The notes under the pieces: model-generated
Database searches by the model: none
Told to the model about the DNA's origin: nothing
Seen by the model: the letters and a program-made list of their open reading frames with translations, nothing else
Part shown: positions 23,340 to 34,682 of the stretch, one piece after another
Position numbering within the stretch: the first letter of the stretch is position 1
Layout: each line of letters opens with the position of its first letter
Position numbers and translations under genes: made by a program
DNA from: Pegea sp. RAD2-039
Taxonomy: Eukaryota; Chordata; Thaliacea; Salpida; Salpidae
Assembly (NCBI GenBank): GCA_034620365.1
Contig: JAQGEQ010000137.1
Coordinates: forward strand, 434,001 to 498,000
Reading direction: 5' to 3'
Length of the DNA: 64,000 bases

Positions 23340-24525
23340 TGACGTCATCATCAACTTCCGGTTGAAATTGAAATTTTAGCGACAAATAAATCTTTTCAAA
23401 TTTTCTTTCTTTTTTTTTCATTAAAATCAGAAATTTGTTTCTAAAAAGTGGAGAAGTTAAAAGTTAAAAAGTTGAGAAGTTTTAAAAGTTAAAAAGTTGA
23501 GAAGTTTTAAAAGTTAAAAAGTTGAGAAGTTTTCTTTTTATTCTGATTGAATCAAAAGATGATAAAAAAATAATTAAATAAATTTTTTGATATTTTTTGA
23601 ATTTTACAATTCTCAAATTATTCGTGACGTCATGAAATTTATATCTTTTTGGTATCTAAGTCAAACGACGATAAAAAAAGAACTGATGAAACAACGATGA
23701 CGTCATCATCGCGAAATCAGCTGTCATCAGCTTCTTAGAAGTTTAAATCGCGAAATTCGAGAATTATTTCCTTATTTAAAATTTCACCAACAACAATCAT
23801 GATGACGTCATCACTTTCAATTTGTTTTAAACGATTTCTTTGTTTGATAGTTTTGTAATTGCTGGTTTCCAACGCATTCGTGACGTCATACACGCGCGAG
23901 TATTTTGTTCTGCTTCACCACCCTTTTCTTGCTTTTATTAGAAATTCAAACAACAAAGTTTTGAGCTTCAAATTTGACAACTTTTTCAATTTCCAGTAAA
24001 AATTTAAACTTTTTTGAAAAGTTTTTTTGTTGCTTTTTTTAATAGTTATTTTTGAGTTTATAAAATAATAGTTTTAATATTTTTATTTATAATAAATAGT
24101 TGCAACTTTAGTTGGTTGGTGTTTGTGTTTATATGAAAATAAAAGCCATCAGTCACATCCATCTAATTTTTCTTTCATAGATTAAATTGAAGTTTAAATT
24201 TAATTAAATAATTTTATGAATTATAAAAGACAAATTGCAGATTAAACTATTATTTTTTATTCATTTAATTTTTGTTCATTTAGTTTTTTTAACATCAGCA
24301 AATTTTATTTAACTTTTTTTTAGTAGTTTGCAAAGTTGAACCTAAATATAAAAAAACAAAATTTAGTTGAATAAAGCTGAAAGTTGTTTTTCAATTTTAA
24401 CAAATTTTTTATAGAAATTTATTTGCAAATTTCTGGAAATATTTTATAGAAATTTAAAAAGTTGAAAAATAAATCAAAAAATTATAAAAAGTTTTCAGGA
24501 AATTTTTTAGTTTATTGATTTGAAA
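23340..24525. other. Intergenic, AT-rich
   Basis: Between the polycystin-like stop and the rhomboid start. A short repeat (AAAAGTTGAGAAGTTTTA, three copies) sits at about 23446-23535. Several TGACGTCA copies lie at 23620-23890, then pure AT-rich sequence. No exon that I can support; the rhomboid promoter should lie in the last few hundred bases. Confidence 0.6.
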
Positions 24526-25964
24526 ATGGAAATGGAAGTTTGTTCAATTTCATGGATATTTGATCAAGTAAAGAAGTTCATCTTTTATATTTATAAAGAT
24601 GAATCGACAAACGATTGAGTCATTTATTGGTTGCTGCAAATGATTTTCAAAAAACTTTTTTTAAATTTCGAAATTTTATTTTGTTCTTTTTAGTATGCGG
24701 ATGAAAACGGGGAAATCCCTGTTCGCAAATTTGGTGAAATCATCGATACGTATCGAAGTTCCCTATCACGTGACGTCATCAACAAATTACTGAAGTTGGC
24801 AGATGCAAATCGAGATGGAAAAATCAATCGGCAAGAAATCGCGCGTTTAGTGAGTGACGTCATTTCCGCCTATTCGATTAAATAGTGACGTCGTCGATGA
24901 AGGAAAGACGCGATGCTTCGACAGTTGCCATGGAAGCGGGAGTGACGATCGAAGAATTGACGAAGTTTCGTCGCGGAATTCGAAAAGTCGGAAGTTTAGT
25001 GTTACCAAGACAACAAGATCAAGAAAAATACGTCGACAAATATTCGTGTCTTCCTCCTCCTATATTCATGATCCTCATCACTGTAATTGAGGTGATGACG
25101 CCATCATTCGTGATGTACGATGACTTGAAAGAATTTTTGTTGTTAGTTTGCCATCTTCGCGTATTATAGCGCCATCTACAACAACTGGAAATCGTTTCCA
25201 CGGCAACTAATTGAAAGTCCGCTTATCTTCAATCCAGCCAAGCGAAATGAAGTCTGGCGTTTCGTCACCTATATGTTTTTACATGCTGGGTAAGTGTGAC
25301 GTCATCTATTGTGACGTCATTCAAGTAGAAGTCGTTGTAGTTTCGAACATATTTTCTTCAATTCCTTCGTTCAACTTCTTTTGGGAATTCCCCTTGAGAT
25401 GGTTCATGGACCCTTTCGGGTTGGAATTATTTATTTGGCGGGAGTTGCAGCCGGAAGTCTCGGCAGTTCTGTTTTTGATCCCCGAACTGCGTTAGTTGGC
25501 GCTAGCGGCGGCGTTTACGCGTTATTCACAGCTCAGCTTGCAAATGTGATCTTGGTTAGTTGATAACTAGAAGATTAATGACGTCATGATGACATCCTGT
25601 CTTTTACAGAACGGTGACGTCATGCACAAGTTGGTCAGTTTCGCGCGAACCGCCTTCGTCGTACTTATACGTCAGTAGCTGATGACGTCACAAACAGATG
25701 ACTTCATGTAAATTCTGTTTTGTAGTTTGTGCAGATTTTGGATATTCAATTTATCGACGTTTCGCGTCATCAGTTCGAGATCAAGTATCATTTGTAGCTC
25801 ACGTGGCAGGAGCAATTGCAGGATTAACTGTTGGTTTGGTGATCTTAATCAATTTTAAGAAGAATCTCAGAGATAAGATCGCTTTCTTAGCAGCTTCTGT
25901 TGTTTATTTCTGTTTTATGCTTTTCGCAATTCTTTGGAATATCTTTTATCCAGATTTTCCTTGA
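24526..25964 (+). CDS. Rhomboid-like intramembrane serine protease with EF-hand (RHBDL1/3 type)
   Basis: Cleaves type I membrane proteins within the membrane in the secretory pathway or plasma membrane. The start codon at 24526 opens a short exon ([14 protein letters not shown]). The exon from 24694 holds an EF-hand loop ([12 protein letters not shown]). After a junction near 24850-24885 that I could not resolve in frame, there is [15 protein letters not shown] (TM1). Next come [31 protein letters not shown] and [16 protein letters not shown]. The catalytic Ser lies in [18 protein letters not shown] (about 25496-25555) and the catalytic His in [16 protein letters not shown] (about 25790-25840). 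The C-terminus ends WNIFYPDFP. Both catalytic residues are present, so it is probably active. Introns of 50-60 bp mostly contain TGACGTCA. Confidence 0.92.
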
Positions 25965-26035
25965 TTACAACTGATGACGTCATTTATTTCGTGACGTCAT
26001 TTCACTTTTTGAACTATGATTCTCTCTGAATCTAT

Positions 26036-27465
26036 CACCTCCTGATCCTCATCACCTCCTGATCTTCATCACTTCATATTCTTCATCACTTTCTGATCTT
26101 CATCACTTCCTGATCCTCATCACTTCCTGATCTTCATCACTTCCTGATCCTCATCACCTCCTGATCTTCATCACTTAATAATTTTCATCACTTCCTGGTC
26201 TTCATCACTTCCTGATCCTCATCACTTCCTGATCTTCATCACTTCCTGATCTTCATCACTTCCTGATCTTCATCACTTCCTGATCCTCATCACTTCCTGA
26301 TCTTCATCACTTCCTGATCCTCATCACTTCCTGATCCTCATCACCTCCTGATCTTCATCACTTAATAATTTTCATCACTTCCTGATCTTCATCACTTCCT
26401 GATCCTCATCACTTCCTGATCCTCATCACCTCCTGATCCTCATCACCTCCTGATCTTCATCACTTCCTGATCTTCATCACTTCCTGATCTTCATCATTCC
26501 TGATCTTCATCACTTCCTGATCCTCATCACTTCCTGATCTTCATCACTTCCTGATCCTCATAACTTCCTGATCTTCATCACTTCCTGATCTTCATCATTC
26601 CTGATCTTCATCACTTCCTGATCCTCATCACTTCCTGATCTTCATCACTTCCTGATCCTCATCACTTCCTGATCTTCATCACTTCCTGATCTTCATCACT
26701 TCCTGATGCTCATCACTTCCTGATCTTCATCACTTTCTGATCTTCATCACTTCCTGATCCTCATCACTTCCTGGTCTTCATCACTTCCTGATCTTCATCA
26801 CTTCCTGATCCTCACCACTTCCTGATCCTCATCACTTCCTGATCCTCACCACTTCCTGATCCTCATCACTTCCTGATCTTCATCACTTCCTGGTCTTCAT
26901 CACTTCCTGATCCTCATCACTTCCTGATCTTCATCACCTCCTGATCCTCATCACTTCCTGATCTTCAGCACTTCCTGATCTTCATCACTTCCTGATCTTC
27001 ATCACTTCCTGATCCTCATCACTTCCTGATCTTCATCACTTCCTGATCTTCATCACTTCCTGATCCTCATCACTTCCTGATCTTCAGCACTTCCTGATCT
27101 TCATCACTTCCTGATCCTCATCACTTCCTGATCCTTATCACTTCCTGATCTTCATCACTTCCTGATCCTCATCACTTCCTGATCTTCAGCACTTCCTGAT
27201 CCTCATCACTTCCTGATCTTCATCACTTCCTGATCCTCATCACTTCCTGATCTTCATCACTTCCTGATCCTCATCACCTCCTGATGCTCATCACTTCCTG
27301 ATCTTCATCACCTCCTGATTTTCATCACTTCCTGATCCTCATCACCTCCTGATCCTCATCACCTCCTGATCTTCATCACTTCCTGATCCTCATCACTTCC
27401 TGATTCTCATCACCTCCTGATCTTCATCACTTCCTGATCCTCATCACTTCCTGATCTTTATAATT
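26036..27465. repeat. 17-bp minisatellite downstream of the rhomboid gene
   Basis: About 80 units of TTCCTGATCTTCATCAC with frequent T/C change (GATCCTCATC) and CACCTCC variants. It begins ~70 bp after the rhomboid stop. It shares the GATCYTCATC core with the array at 1-2106 although the units differ. No TGACGTCA inside. Confidence 0.95.
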
Positions 27466-27994
27466 TTTAATTTCTTCAACTATGTTTTTTGGAAATTATC
27501 GAAACTTTGAATAAAATTTTGAAAAAAATTCTTTTGTTCGAAAAGTAAAAAGTCTCGCGAGAAAGAGAAGGCTGGAAGAAGGGGGTGTGGGGGAAGGGGG
27601 CGTTGGGTAATCAGGGATTTTTGTGTCAAGTTTTCAGATTTAAGACTTGATGACGTCATTAAGATGATTTTATTAAAAAGAGGAAAAACTCTCAGTTTTT
27701 TGAATAAATTTAGAGATGAAGTTTTCTAGAAAAATGACGTCATCACTTGATGTCATGACTTGTGATTGCATAATGAGTAAAATTTGCATAAAAAAGATGA
27801 CGTCATTTGATGATGACGTCACATCAAATTCATATAAAGAAAAAAAGAAATTATGTTGCTGGCTTCATTTGCATAATAGAGAATGACGTCATGAAAGTCT
27901 CAGGTCATCTAACATCAGTGGATTCACAAATTCTTTCATCTGAAAGTTCTGCAACGAATGATGACGTCACGATGATGACGTCACGATGATGACA
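27466..27994. other. Intergenic between convergent genes, with a G-rich tract
   Basis: Mostly AT-rich with several TGACGTCA copies (27650-27990). It holds a G-run cluster (27581-27607) and a TCTCGCGAGA palindrome (27553-27562), unusual in this AT-rich setting. No exon recognised. Confidence 0.6.
27581..27607 (+). other. Candidate G-quadruplex
   Basis: Four G runs of 5, 5, 5 and 3 separated by 3, 2 and 4 bases satisfy the canonical quadruplex pattern. Located 19 bp after a TCTCGCGAGA palindrome. Confidence 0.6.
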
Positions 27995-29279
27995 TCACGA
28001 TGACTTCATACCTTCTTCTATTTGTTGCTTGATTCTAATTGCTTCTTGATATGAAGGTAAATCAGTTTCACTGAATGCTGATGACGTCACAGACATGCTT
28101 CGCGTTTCATCTATAGAAGAAGATCAGAAGAAGATCAGAAGAAGATCAGAAGAAGATCAGAAGAAGATTAGAAGAAGATTAGAAGAAGATTAGAAGAAGA
28201 TTAGAAGAAGATTAGAAGAAGATTAGAAGAAGATCAGAAGAAGATTAGAAGAAGATTAGAAGAAGATTAGAAGAAGATTAGAAGAAGATTAGAAGAAGAT
28301 CAGAAGAAGATTAGAAGAAGATCAGAAGAAGATCAGAAGAAGATTAGAAGAAGATTAGAAGAAGATTAGAAGAAGATTAGAAGAAGATTAGAAGAAGATT
28401 AGAAGAAGATTAGAAGAAGATTAGAAGAAGATTAGAAGAAGATTAGAAGAAGATTAGAAGAAGATTAGAAGAAGATTAGAAGATGATTAGAAGAAGATTA
28501 GAAGAAGATTAGAAGAAGATTAGAAGAAGATTAGAAGAAGATCAGAAGAAGATCAGAGGATGATCAGAAGATGATCTTACCAACAAATGCAAGGTTGTTG
28601 TATGCCGGAGGAAGATCTCCAAGAGGCAGACTTCCTTGGCGATTGATGACGTCATCAGTACGACTTTGTTGATGTAATCTTCGTAACATTCGAAGTCGTT
28701 CTCGATTCCGTAAACGTATTCGCTCATCGGCTCGCGCTTGACGTAATCTGCGCTATTTTGTTGATGATGACGTCATGATGATGTCACAAAAGCTGACCTG
28801 TTAACAGCGAGACAACACGGAGGAAATGACACAAAGATGAAAAGTATCCCGATGTAAGTAGGAAGTCGGTAGAAATGAGTCACAAAAAGAATTCCGACAG
28901 TTAGAAAAAGAAGAGATGTAAAAACACCGGAAACAAATTGCCCGAACCAATGCTTCCGGTAAAACTTCCAGAAGCTGTAGCGTCGATGACGTCGTCGTTG
29001 ATGACGTTGTTGTTGGTTTCTTTCATTGTCTTCTGTTCTTGTCTCATCTGCATCTTCTTCAGGAAATTCGTAATCCAACGTCACTCCAATCTCGTCCATG
29101 ACGTCATCGAGGTTTTCGTCATTGTTTGGTGTCGATGACGTCACTTCTACTTCGTCATTAGTTGACTTGTTACTAGCTTCTGATATTACTCCATCTGAAT
29201 CTCGATTAGATGATGACGTAACAACACGTGTTTGACTTGTATCTATTGGTGACGTCACATCCATTTCGCTAATTATCAC
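27995..29279 (-). CDS. Two-TM protein with C-terminal PPxY and LPxY motifs
   Basis: Three exons (28798-29279, 28581-28747, 27995-28110) join in phase to 254 residues. The N-terminal ~95 residues are acidic and disordered, with palindrome-encoded VTSS and DDV. A basic stretch (RRRHRRYSFWKFYRKHW) precedes two hydrophobic segments (VSGVFTSLLFLTVGILFV and IGILFIFVSFPPCCLAV). A basic cytoplasmic tail (RADERIRLRNRERLRMLRR) leads to GDLPPAYNNL and TDLPSYQEAI. Family knowledge: PPxY/LPxY motifs bind WW domains of NEDD4-type ubiquitin ligases, so a role as a ligase adaptor or ligase substrate in the endomembrane system is inferred. I do not recognise the family. The second intron is filled by an 11-bp repeat. 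Confidence 0.75.
28118..28560. repeat. 11-bp minisatellite in the intron of the two-TM gene
   Basis: About 40 units of TTAGAAGAAGA with interspersed CAGAAGAAGAT variants. Read on the gene strand it is a pyrimidine-rich TCTTCTTCTAA array directly before the TATAG acceptor, so it may act as an extended polypyrimidine tract. Confidence 0.95.
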
Positions 29280-31555
29280 TGAATGAAAAAAAATAAAATT
29301 TTTGGTTAATCCCCAAAACTGAAAATTGAAAATAAATTATTCCTCAACTCGAAGCTTTCGATATTTATTTTTCTAAAATTGACTTTGCTTCGAGTTGTTG
29401 TCATGATAACTAAACTGTTTGAAATAACACTGATGACGTCATAAACGCGCAGCTAAAATTACAAGTAAAAATGAAATCTTCTTAAGCTACTCAGTAGTGA
29501 AGTTCTTGAAGCAAAACGAAATCGGTGAAACGGGACGAAATTAGTGAACCGGAACGAAATTAGTGAACCGGAACGAAACCAGTGAACTGGAACCTTTTGA
29601 GTTTTGTATAGAATTCTCAACAAAGAACTTGCTCTTCTAATTCAGCCACTTTTTAGGAATTCTCTTTTACATTCTACTGAAGAACTTCTGAAGAAAAAAA
29701 GCTTTTTCCACTTTCAGTTTTTATCTGATTAATTTACATATATTGAAAATCAGGAAGTTAAAATTATGATGAAAATAACAAATAGATCTGTAAACAAGAT
29801 AAAAGATCACGTGACAAAGTTAATGATTGATTTTATTCAAGTAAATCATCTGATATTTATTAATTCTAATGACAAAGTTGCTGAAAAACTTTATTAAAAT
29901 GACTTTCTACTAAAAATTTTTCTAGATTCAGTAAAATTTGCACCATTATTTGCAAAAAAGTCCTCGCTAACAAAACTAAAGATCAAGCTCTTCCTAAAGA
30001 TCAAGCTCTTCCTAAAGATCAAGCTCTTCCTAAAGATCAAGCTCTTCCTAAAGATGATGTTTCATCATTGAGAGATTTGCAAAATATTTGCTTTGACGCC
30101 AAACAAACCTTCAGCAAGTTGTAAAGTAAATAAAAGATTTTTTAAGTAAACAACAGAAGTTTTTTTTCAACATCAATTACTCAATTATTCAAACTAAAGT
30201 TTGATTTGATCATTTAAAGTAGATTTTCTGAGATTTAATTCTTTAATAACTTTATAAAGATTAAAAAGATCCAGTTACAAAACAAACGACTTTTTGTAAT
30301 TTTCAAAATTATATCAGAAATATCAGAAAAGATTTTTTGGATTTATTCCAAAAGATTTACAAAGAATCGCGCGTTTTCTGTGGAAACATTTCAAATCAAA
30401 TTTGAAATCATTTTCGATAAAAAGTTGAAATACTCCAAACTGCACTAAATATTGTAGAAAACTGGTCTGCGAATTGGCAACTTAAAATCCAGCCAACAAA
30501 GTCTGAAGTTATAACATTCTCCCGTAAGCCAGCTGCCAACTTCAGCAACCAATACTACATCAATGGATCTATTCTTGAACGAGTATCCTCAGTCATAGAC
30601 CTCGGCATTACTCTGACATCTGACTTCAAATGGCACAGTTATGTTATGTTTCCAGAAATAAAAATATTTGTTGGTTTTAAATGAAAAAATCGAACAATTG
30701 TTTCGTATCACGCAAAAGATCAAATAATTCGTAAAGTTACAAAAACATTCAACATTTAAGCTAAAAACAAAGTCATCACATACGTCAGAAAGAAGATACA
30801 CGGTTTCTATAGCAACATCAGTCATCTTTGGATTCAAATTCAAAAGATACTTGCAGGCGTGATATGAAATCTCTCAACGTCGATACCAGTTAAAGATCGC
30901 TTCAAATGGCTCCCTGATCTGTAAACAACTGGAAGAACAAACCAGCTGCAAGAAACAGAAAGAAAACATAAAAAATTTTCTGTTTAAAACAAAACATACA
31001 AATCAAAATCTTGATTTTACAAGTATTCAAAAAGTTACATGTTTATAGTTGCTGGTTACAAGAAGTTGTGTTGTCATGACAACATTTAAATATGCCAAGA
31101 GATAAAAATAATTTGAAATTGTGGTATTGATGTTTTATTCAAACAATTATTAGCGGAAGTTGTTTTGTTTTTAAATACTTCCGCTAGCTAGCAGCAAAAA
31201 TAAAAAATTTGATAAATAGAATCAGTTTACAAGCAATTAAACTTTTTGAATAAAGTCACATTTTTGCTGTAAATCCTTTCAATCAGATGTAGAAATGATT
31301 TCCGTAAAATTTTTTAGAAGAAACAAGTTTTGAAGCTGAGAAAATTTCTTATGTTTTGATTTGTTGTAAAATTCCAAATATAAAAATAAGATTATCTAAA
31401 GTTTATATTTTTATCAGAATTTAATTTTGAAAATTTTAAAATCACAAAACTTTTACAACTTTTAAATTTTCAAAAACTTTCTTAACTTTATCAGAAAGAA
31501 TATTCAAAAAAAGTTTAGAAAAATTTGTTAAATTCTAAATTTAAATAAAAAAGTT
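29280..31555. other. Intergenic AT-rich region with small repeats
   Basis: Contains a 20-bp repeat at 29518-29592 (GGAACGAAATTAGTGAACC-like, four copies) and an 18-bp repeat at 29978-30055 (AAAGATCAAGCTCTTCCT, about five copies). A LINE reverse-transcriptase fragment lies at 30443-30660. No gene recognised. TGACGTCA is absent after 29440. Confidence 0.6.
30443..30660 (+). mobile_element. LINE reverse-transcriptase fragment
   Basis: Reads NWQLKIQPTKSEVITFSRKP followed by LGITLTSDFKWH, the conserved stretch after the YADD motif in CR1/L2-like ORF2. Same family as 49370-49660. Short, unlinked to the rest of an element, so a relic. Confidence 0.85.
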
Positions 31556-31628
31556 TGGTTCCGCTGGGGCTCGAACCCAGGACCTTCTGCGTGTAAAGCA
31601 GACGTGATAACCACTACACTACGGAACC
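31556..31628 (-). tRNA. tRNA-Val (UAC)
   Basis: 73 nt without intron. Acceptor stem GGTTCCG pairs with CGGAACC. The D arm holds GTGTAGTGGTTATCAC. The anticodon stem-loop CTGCTTTACACGCAG gives anticodon TAC, and the T arm CTGGGTTCGAGCCCCAG has the canonical TTCGA loop. A box and B box match eukaryotic nuclear tRNA-Val. On the minus strand it is followed by TTTTT-containing sequence for Pol III termination. Confidence 0.96.
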
Positions 31629-31939
31629 GTCTGCTACTTCATATTTTAATTATTATTTAAATTTACTTTAATTGACTTTCTCAAAACTTGAATCTTATAA
31701 AATCTAATTACACAATGGATTATATATTTGTAATTTATTTTTATACATCACTTAATCTACATTTATCAGTTCCAAAAATTTGATGTTGTTTGTTGTCAAG
31801 GTAATATACAAAGTGAAAAATAGTTGAAATACAAATTACGTCATTTGCATCTTAATTGATGATGACGTCATCGTATTTTGATGCACAAAAATCGGCGCTA
31901 AGCAGCAGCAGCAAATCGATGATGACGTGAAAAGCGCAA

Positions 31940-33152
31940 TTAGTTTTCACATTCAGTACAGTAGATGACGTCATCGTTTCCAAGTATGAAGCCTTGTCCT
32001 TCAAGTTGAAGATCACAAGATGAACATTTGAAACAATTGAAATGCCAATGAAGATCTTCATACATCATCATCTTTTCACCGCCAGCACCTTCGCGATACA
32101 ATGACGTCATTATCAGTGATAATAACATCGATCATACAATTATAAATGCCTATCAACCACTATCAATTAGCGATGACGTCATTGATAAAATCAAGAAACT
32201 GTCACTAAGGATGTTTATGACGTCATTTGATGATCAACTAACCTGAGATAGCAAAACCACATTTAAGGCATTTCTTAGCAAAATTGTTGCTATGGCAACT
32301 CATACAATAAGGAAGATCTTCATGAGTTATAAATTTCATTTGTGAGAGGTTTTCTCGACAAGCTGAACAGATAAAACATTCAGAATGATAATTCTCATCT
32401 TTATACACGACTCCTGTTGTTGTAATCACCTGACAACTACGTCATCAGACGACATGAATCGACGATGACGTCACACTCACCTTGTTACAACCAGCACATT
32501 TTTTAGCCATTTCGTTTTCATAACATTTTTTACAATAAATTTGATTGTCGATTAAAACAAAACTTTTCTGACCGATTGCTTCTTTACAAGAATAACAAGA
32601 AAAGCATTTCTCGTGATAACTCTTACCCTTGTACTCCATTCTCTTAACTCCTGTAAGAGAAAGTTCGATTTTCTACATTTGAAACTTTCACACAGCACCT
32701 GGTTTGAAGGTTTTGTTACAAGTTGTACATTTTGGTGAAAATTTATTTTCGTAACAATCGGCACAGGTAAATATTTCATCTTTGTAAATAAAACTCACAC
32801 TAGCTAGTTGTTTTTCACAACCAGCACAAACGAAGCAGTTGTCATGGAAATGCATTCCTTTGTAAGTGATGTCCTATATAATATAGTTGTGACGTAATAA
32901 ACGCGATCGAAAACGCGCGAACCTGTTGATCGGTTTTGATCAATTGTTTACAAAACTTGCAACTATTACAATAAGCTTCTTCATAACATGAAACACAAAA
33001 TTTGTGGGTATCCTGAAACCATACAATAGTGACGTCATCAAACATGTAACACCTTGATGACGTACCTGCATGAGATACTGTTTGCCAATTAGTGATTGAG
33101 AACATTTGAAACAATTTGGCGTCGAGCTCTTTTGTCGCGATCCAACACTCAT
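31940..33152 (-). CDS. Four-and-a-half LIM domain protein (FHL family)
   Basis: Scaffold protein built of zinc-binding LIM domains, acting in nucleus, actin structures and signalling. Six exons join in phase: 33066-33152, 32923-33012, 32699-32873, 32481-32650, 32243-32429, 31940-32088, giving 285 residues against ~280 for vertebrate FHLs. The N-terminal half LIM has CFKCSQSLIG and CVSCYEEAYC. Four LIM domains follow: CKFCKQLIK ... CFVCAGCEKQL ... CADCYENKFSPKC; CTTCNKTF ... CFSCYSCKEAI ... CKKCYENEMAKKC; CAGCNKVITT ... CFICSACRENL; and CLKCGFAISG ... CFKCSSCDLQL ... YCTECEN. All zinc ligands appear intact. The start at 33152 precedes the half LIM by a short tail. One palindrome lies in the coding part (GNDDVIYC, LIM4) and most introns carry it. 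Confidence 0.95.
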
Positions 33153-33300
33153 TCTTCAACAAACAAAAAATCTAGAAAAATAAAACTAATAAGCTGGAAG
33201 AGCTGTTGCTATGGTAACAAACGACAAAATTGAAGCGATCTCTATAAGTTGAAACAATTTATAGAAGAAGAAAAAAAGAACAACTGCAGAGGCGGTTGCT

Positions 33301-33525
33301 ATGACAACCAATTGTGTCGTTCGATTAAAACTCAAACGTCATCGCTTCGATATAGACCGCTTTGATCAAAGTCATCGAAGTACAGATGACGTCACTGTTT
33401 CTAACAGTCGACAACAACAACAAAGTTTTCTTTTTGAAGCTTTTGGGGATTTCCCGGCGACAAGCTGTGACGTCATGCGAGTAATAAACATCGCGTCAAG
33501 TCCGACAGTCGACTTCCGGTGGTAA
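33301..33525 (+). CDS. Small uncharacterised ORF upstream of FHL
   Basis: 74-codon frame, MTTNCVVRLKLKRHRFDIDR to SSPTVDFRW, ending just before a GTAAG-like donor. It lies 150 bp from the FHL start in divergent orientation, so it might be a first exon of another gene. No domain recognised and no supporting downstream exon found. It may be chance; the local sequence is less AT-rich than its surroundings. Confidence 0.2.
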   Translation: MTTNCVVRLKLKRHRFDIDRFDQSHRSTDDVTVSNSRQQQQSFLFEAFGDFPATSCDVMRVINIASSPTVDFRW

Positions 33526-34069
33526 GATCCATTTGCTTGATGAAGATGTCGAAAAAGTATCAACATTTCCTTATATGGAAATGATATGTTTGTGGGGAAT
33601 AACCGACAATAAAATGAATAAATAAAAATCAAATAAAAAATGAACATAATTCGCAGCTGATGACGTCATCATCGTCATCACAGCGAAGAGACTACAGCTA
33701 AAAGCGATAAAAGTAAATTGACAAAATTGAAACTTTTGTTCCTTTCTTCACTTCTCGTTTCAACTTTTTTTCTTTTTCAAAAACGATGATGACGTCACAG
33801 TAGTAGTGAAAAGAACTTCAAGTTGTCATAGAAATGAAATCGATGAGACTGCTTGATGTAGTACTTATTAATCGCGAATGTCTTTGTGACGTCACGCGAT
33901 CGCTTCATAAATCGATATTTCAGCTGTTACCATGTTTTTGTGACGTCACTCTTTATACAATCTTCAATGATATCTTTTAAGCTAAATAACATTCAATGAC
34001 GTCAGCGTTGATGACGTCACATGAAACAATACGATTTTGAATTACTTTTTTATTGTAAGAGCTGATGAC
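33526..34069. other. Intergenic with several palindrome copies
   Basis: Six or more TGACGTCA octamers (33660-34020). A short frame at 33834-33980 is too small to support. No gene called. Confidence 0.5.
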
Positions 34070-34306
34070 TGGTTGCTAAGAGCTGGTTACTAAGAGCTTG
34101 TTGCTAAGAGCTGGTTGCTAAGAAATGGTCACTATGAGCTGGTTGCTAAGAGCTGGTTACTATGAGCTGGTTGCTATGAGCTGGTTGCTATGAGCTGGTT
34201 GCTAAGAGCTGGCTGCTATGAGCTGGCTGCTATGAGCTGGTTGCTATGAGCTGGTTGCTATGAGCTGGTTGCTATGAGCTGGTTGCTAAGAGCTGGTTGC
34301 TAAGAC
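34070..34306. repeat. 14-bp minisatellite
   Basis: About 17 units of AGCTGGTTGCTATG with AAG, GAC and GGCTGC variants, downstream of the TPR-like gene (-). No palindrome inside. Confidence 0.95.
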
Positions 34307-34682
34307 GTTTTTTGACTTTTGATAAATTGTTTTTTTTTAATTTTCCGGTAAATTTTATTTCTATAAATATTTTCGAGAAAATAATTTTCTTAAAAATTGA
34401 ATCAAAAAACCTTCTTTTTATCATAATATAAAATTAAATAAAAACAAAAACTCAAAAATTAATTTTTCTTAACATATATTATTCGATTTTAAAAATCAGA
34501 GAATTTTTTTGAAGATGATGACGTCATTTATCTGAATATTTGAAGAGAAAAGATTTCTTATCAAAAAAATAAATAATATTTAAATATTAATAAAAATCAA
34601 AAAATTTATTTTTTTCGACTCATCATTAAAAATGAAAAAACTTCAGGTAATTTTTTTGAATTTATTTTTTTCAGCAATGACG
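34307..34682. other. AT-rich intergenic DNA
   Basis: 3' flank of the TPR-like gene. One TGATGACGTCAT at about 34517. Nothing else visible. Confidence 0.5.

Noticed and set aside
30589..30843. 84-codon minus-strand frame
   Set aside because: It overlaps the plus-strand LINE relic and has no family features.
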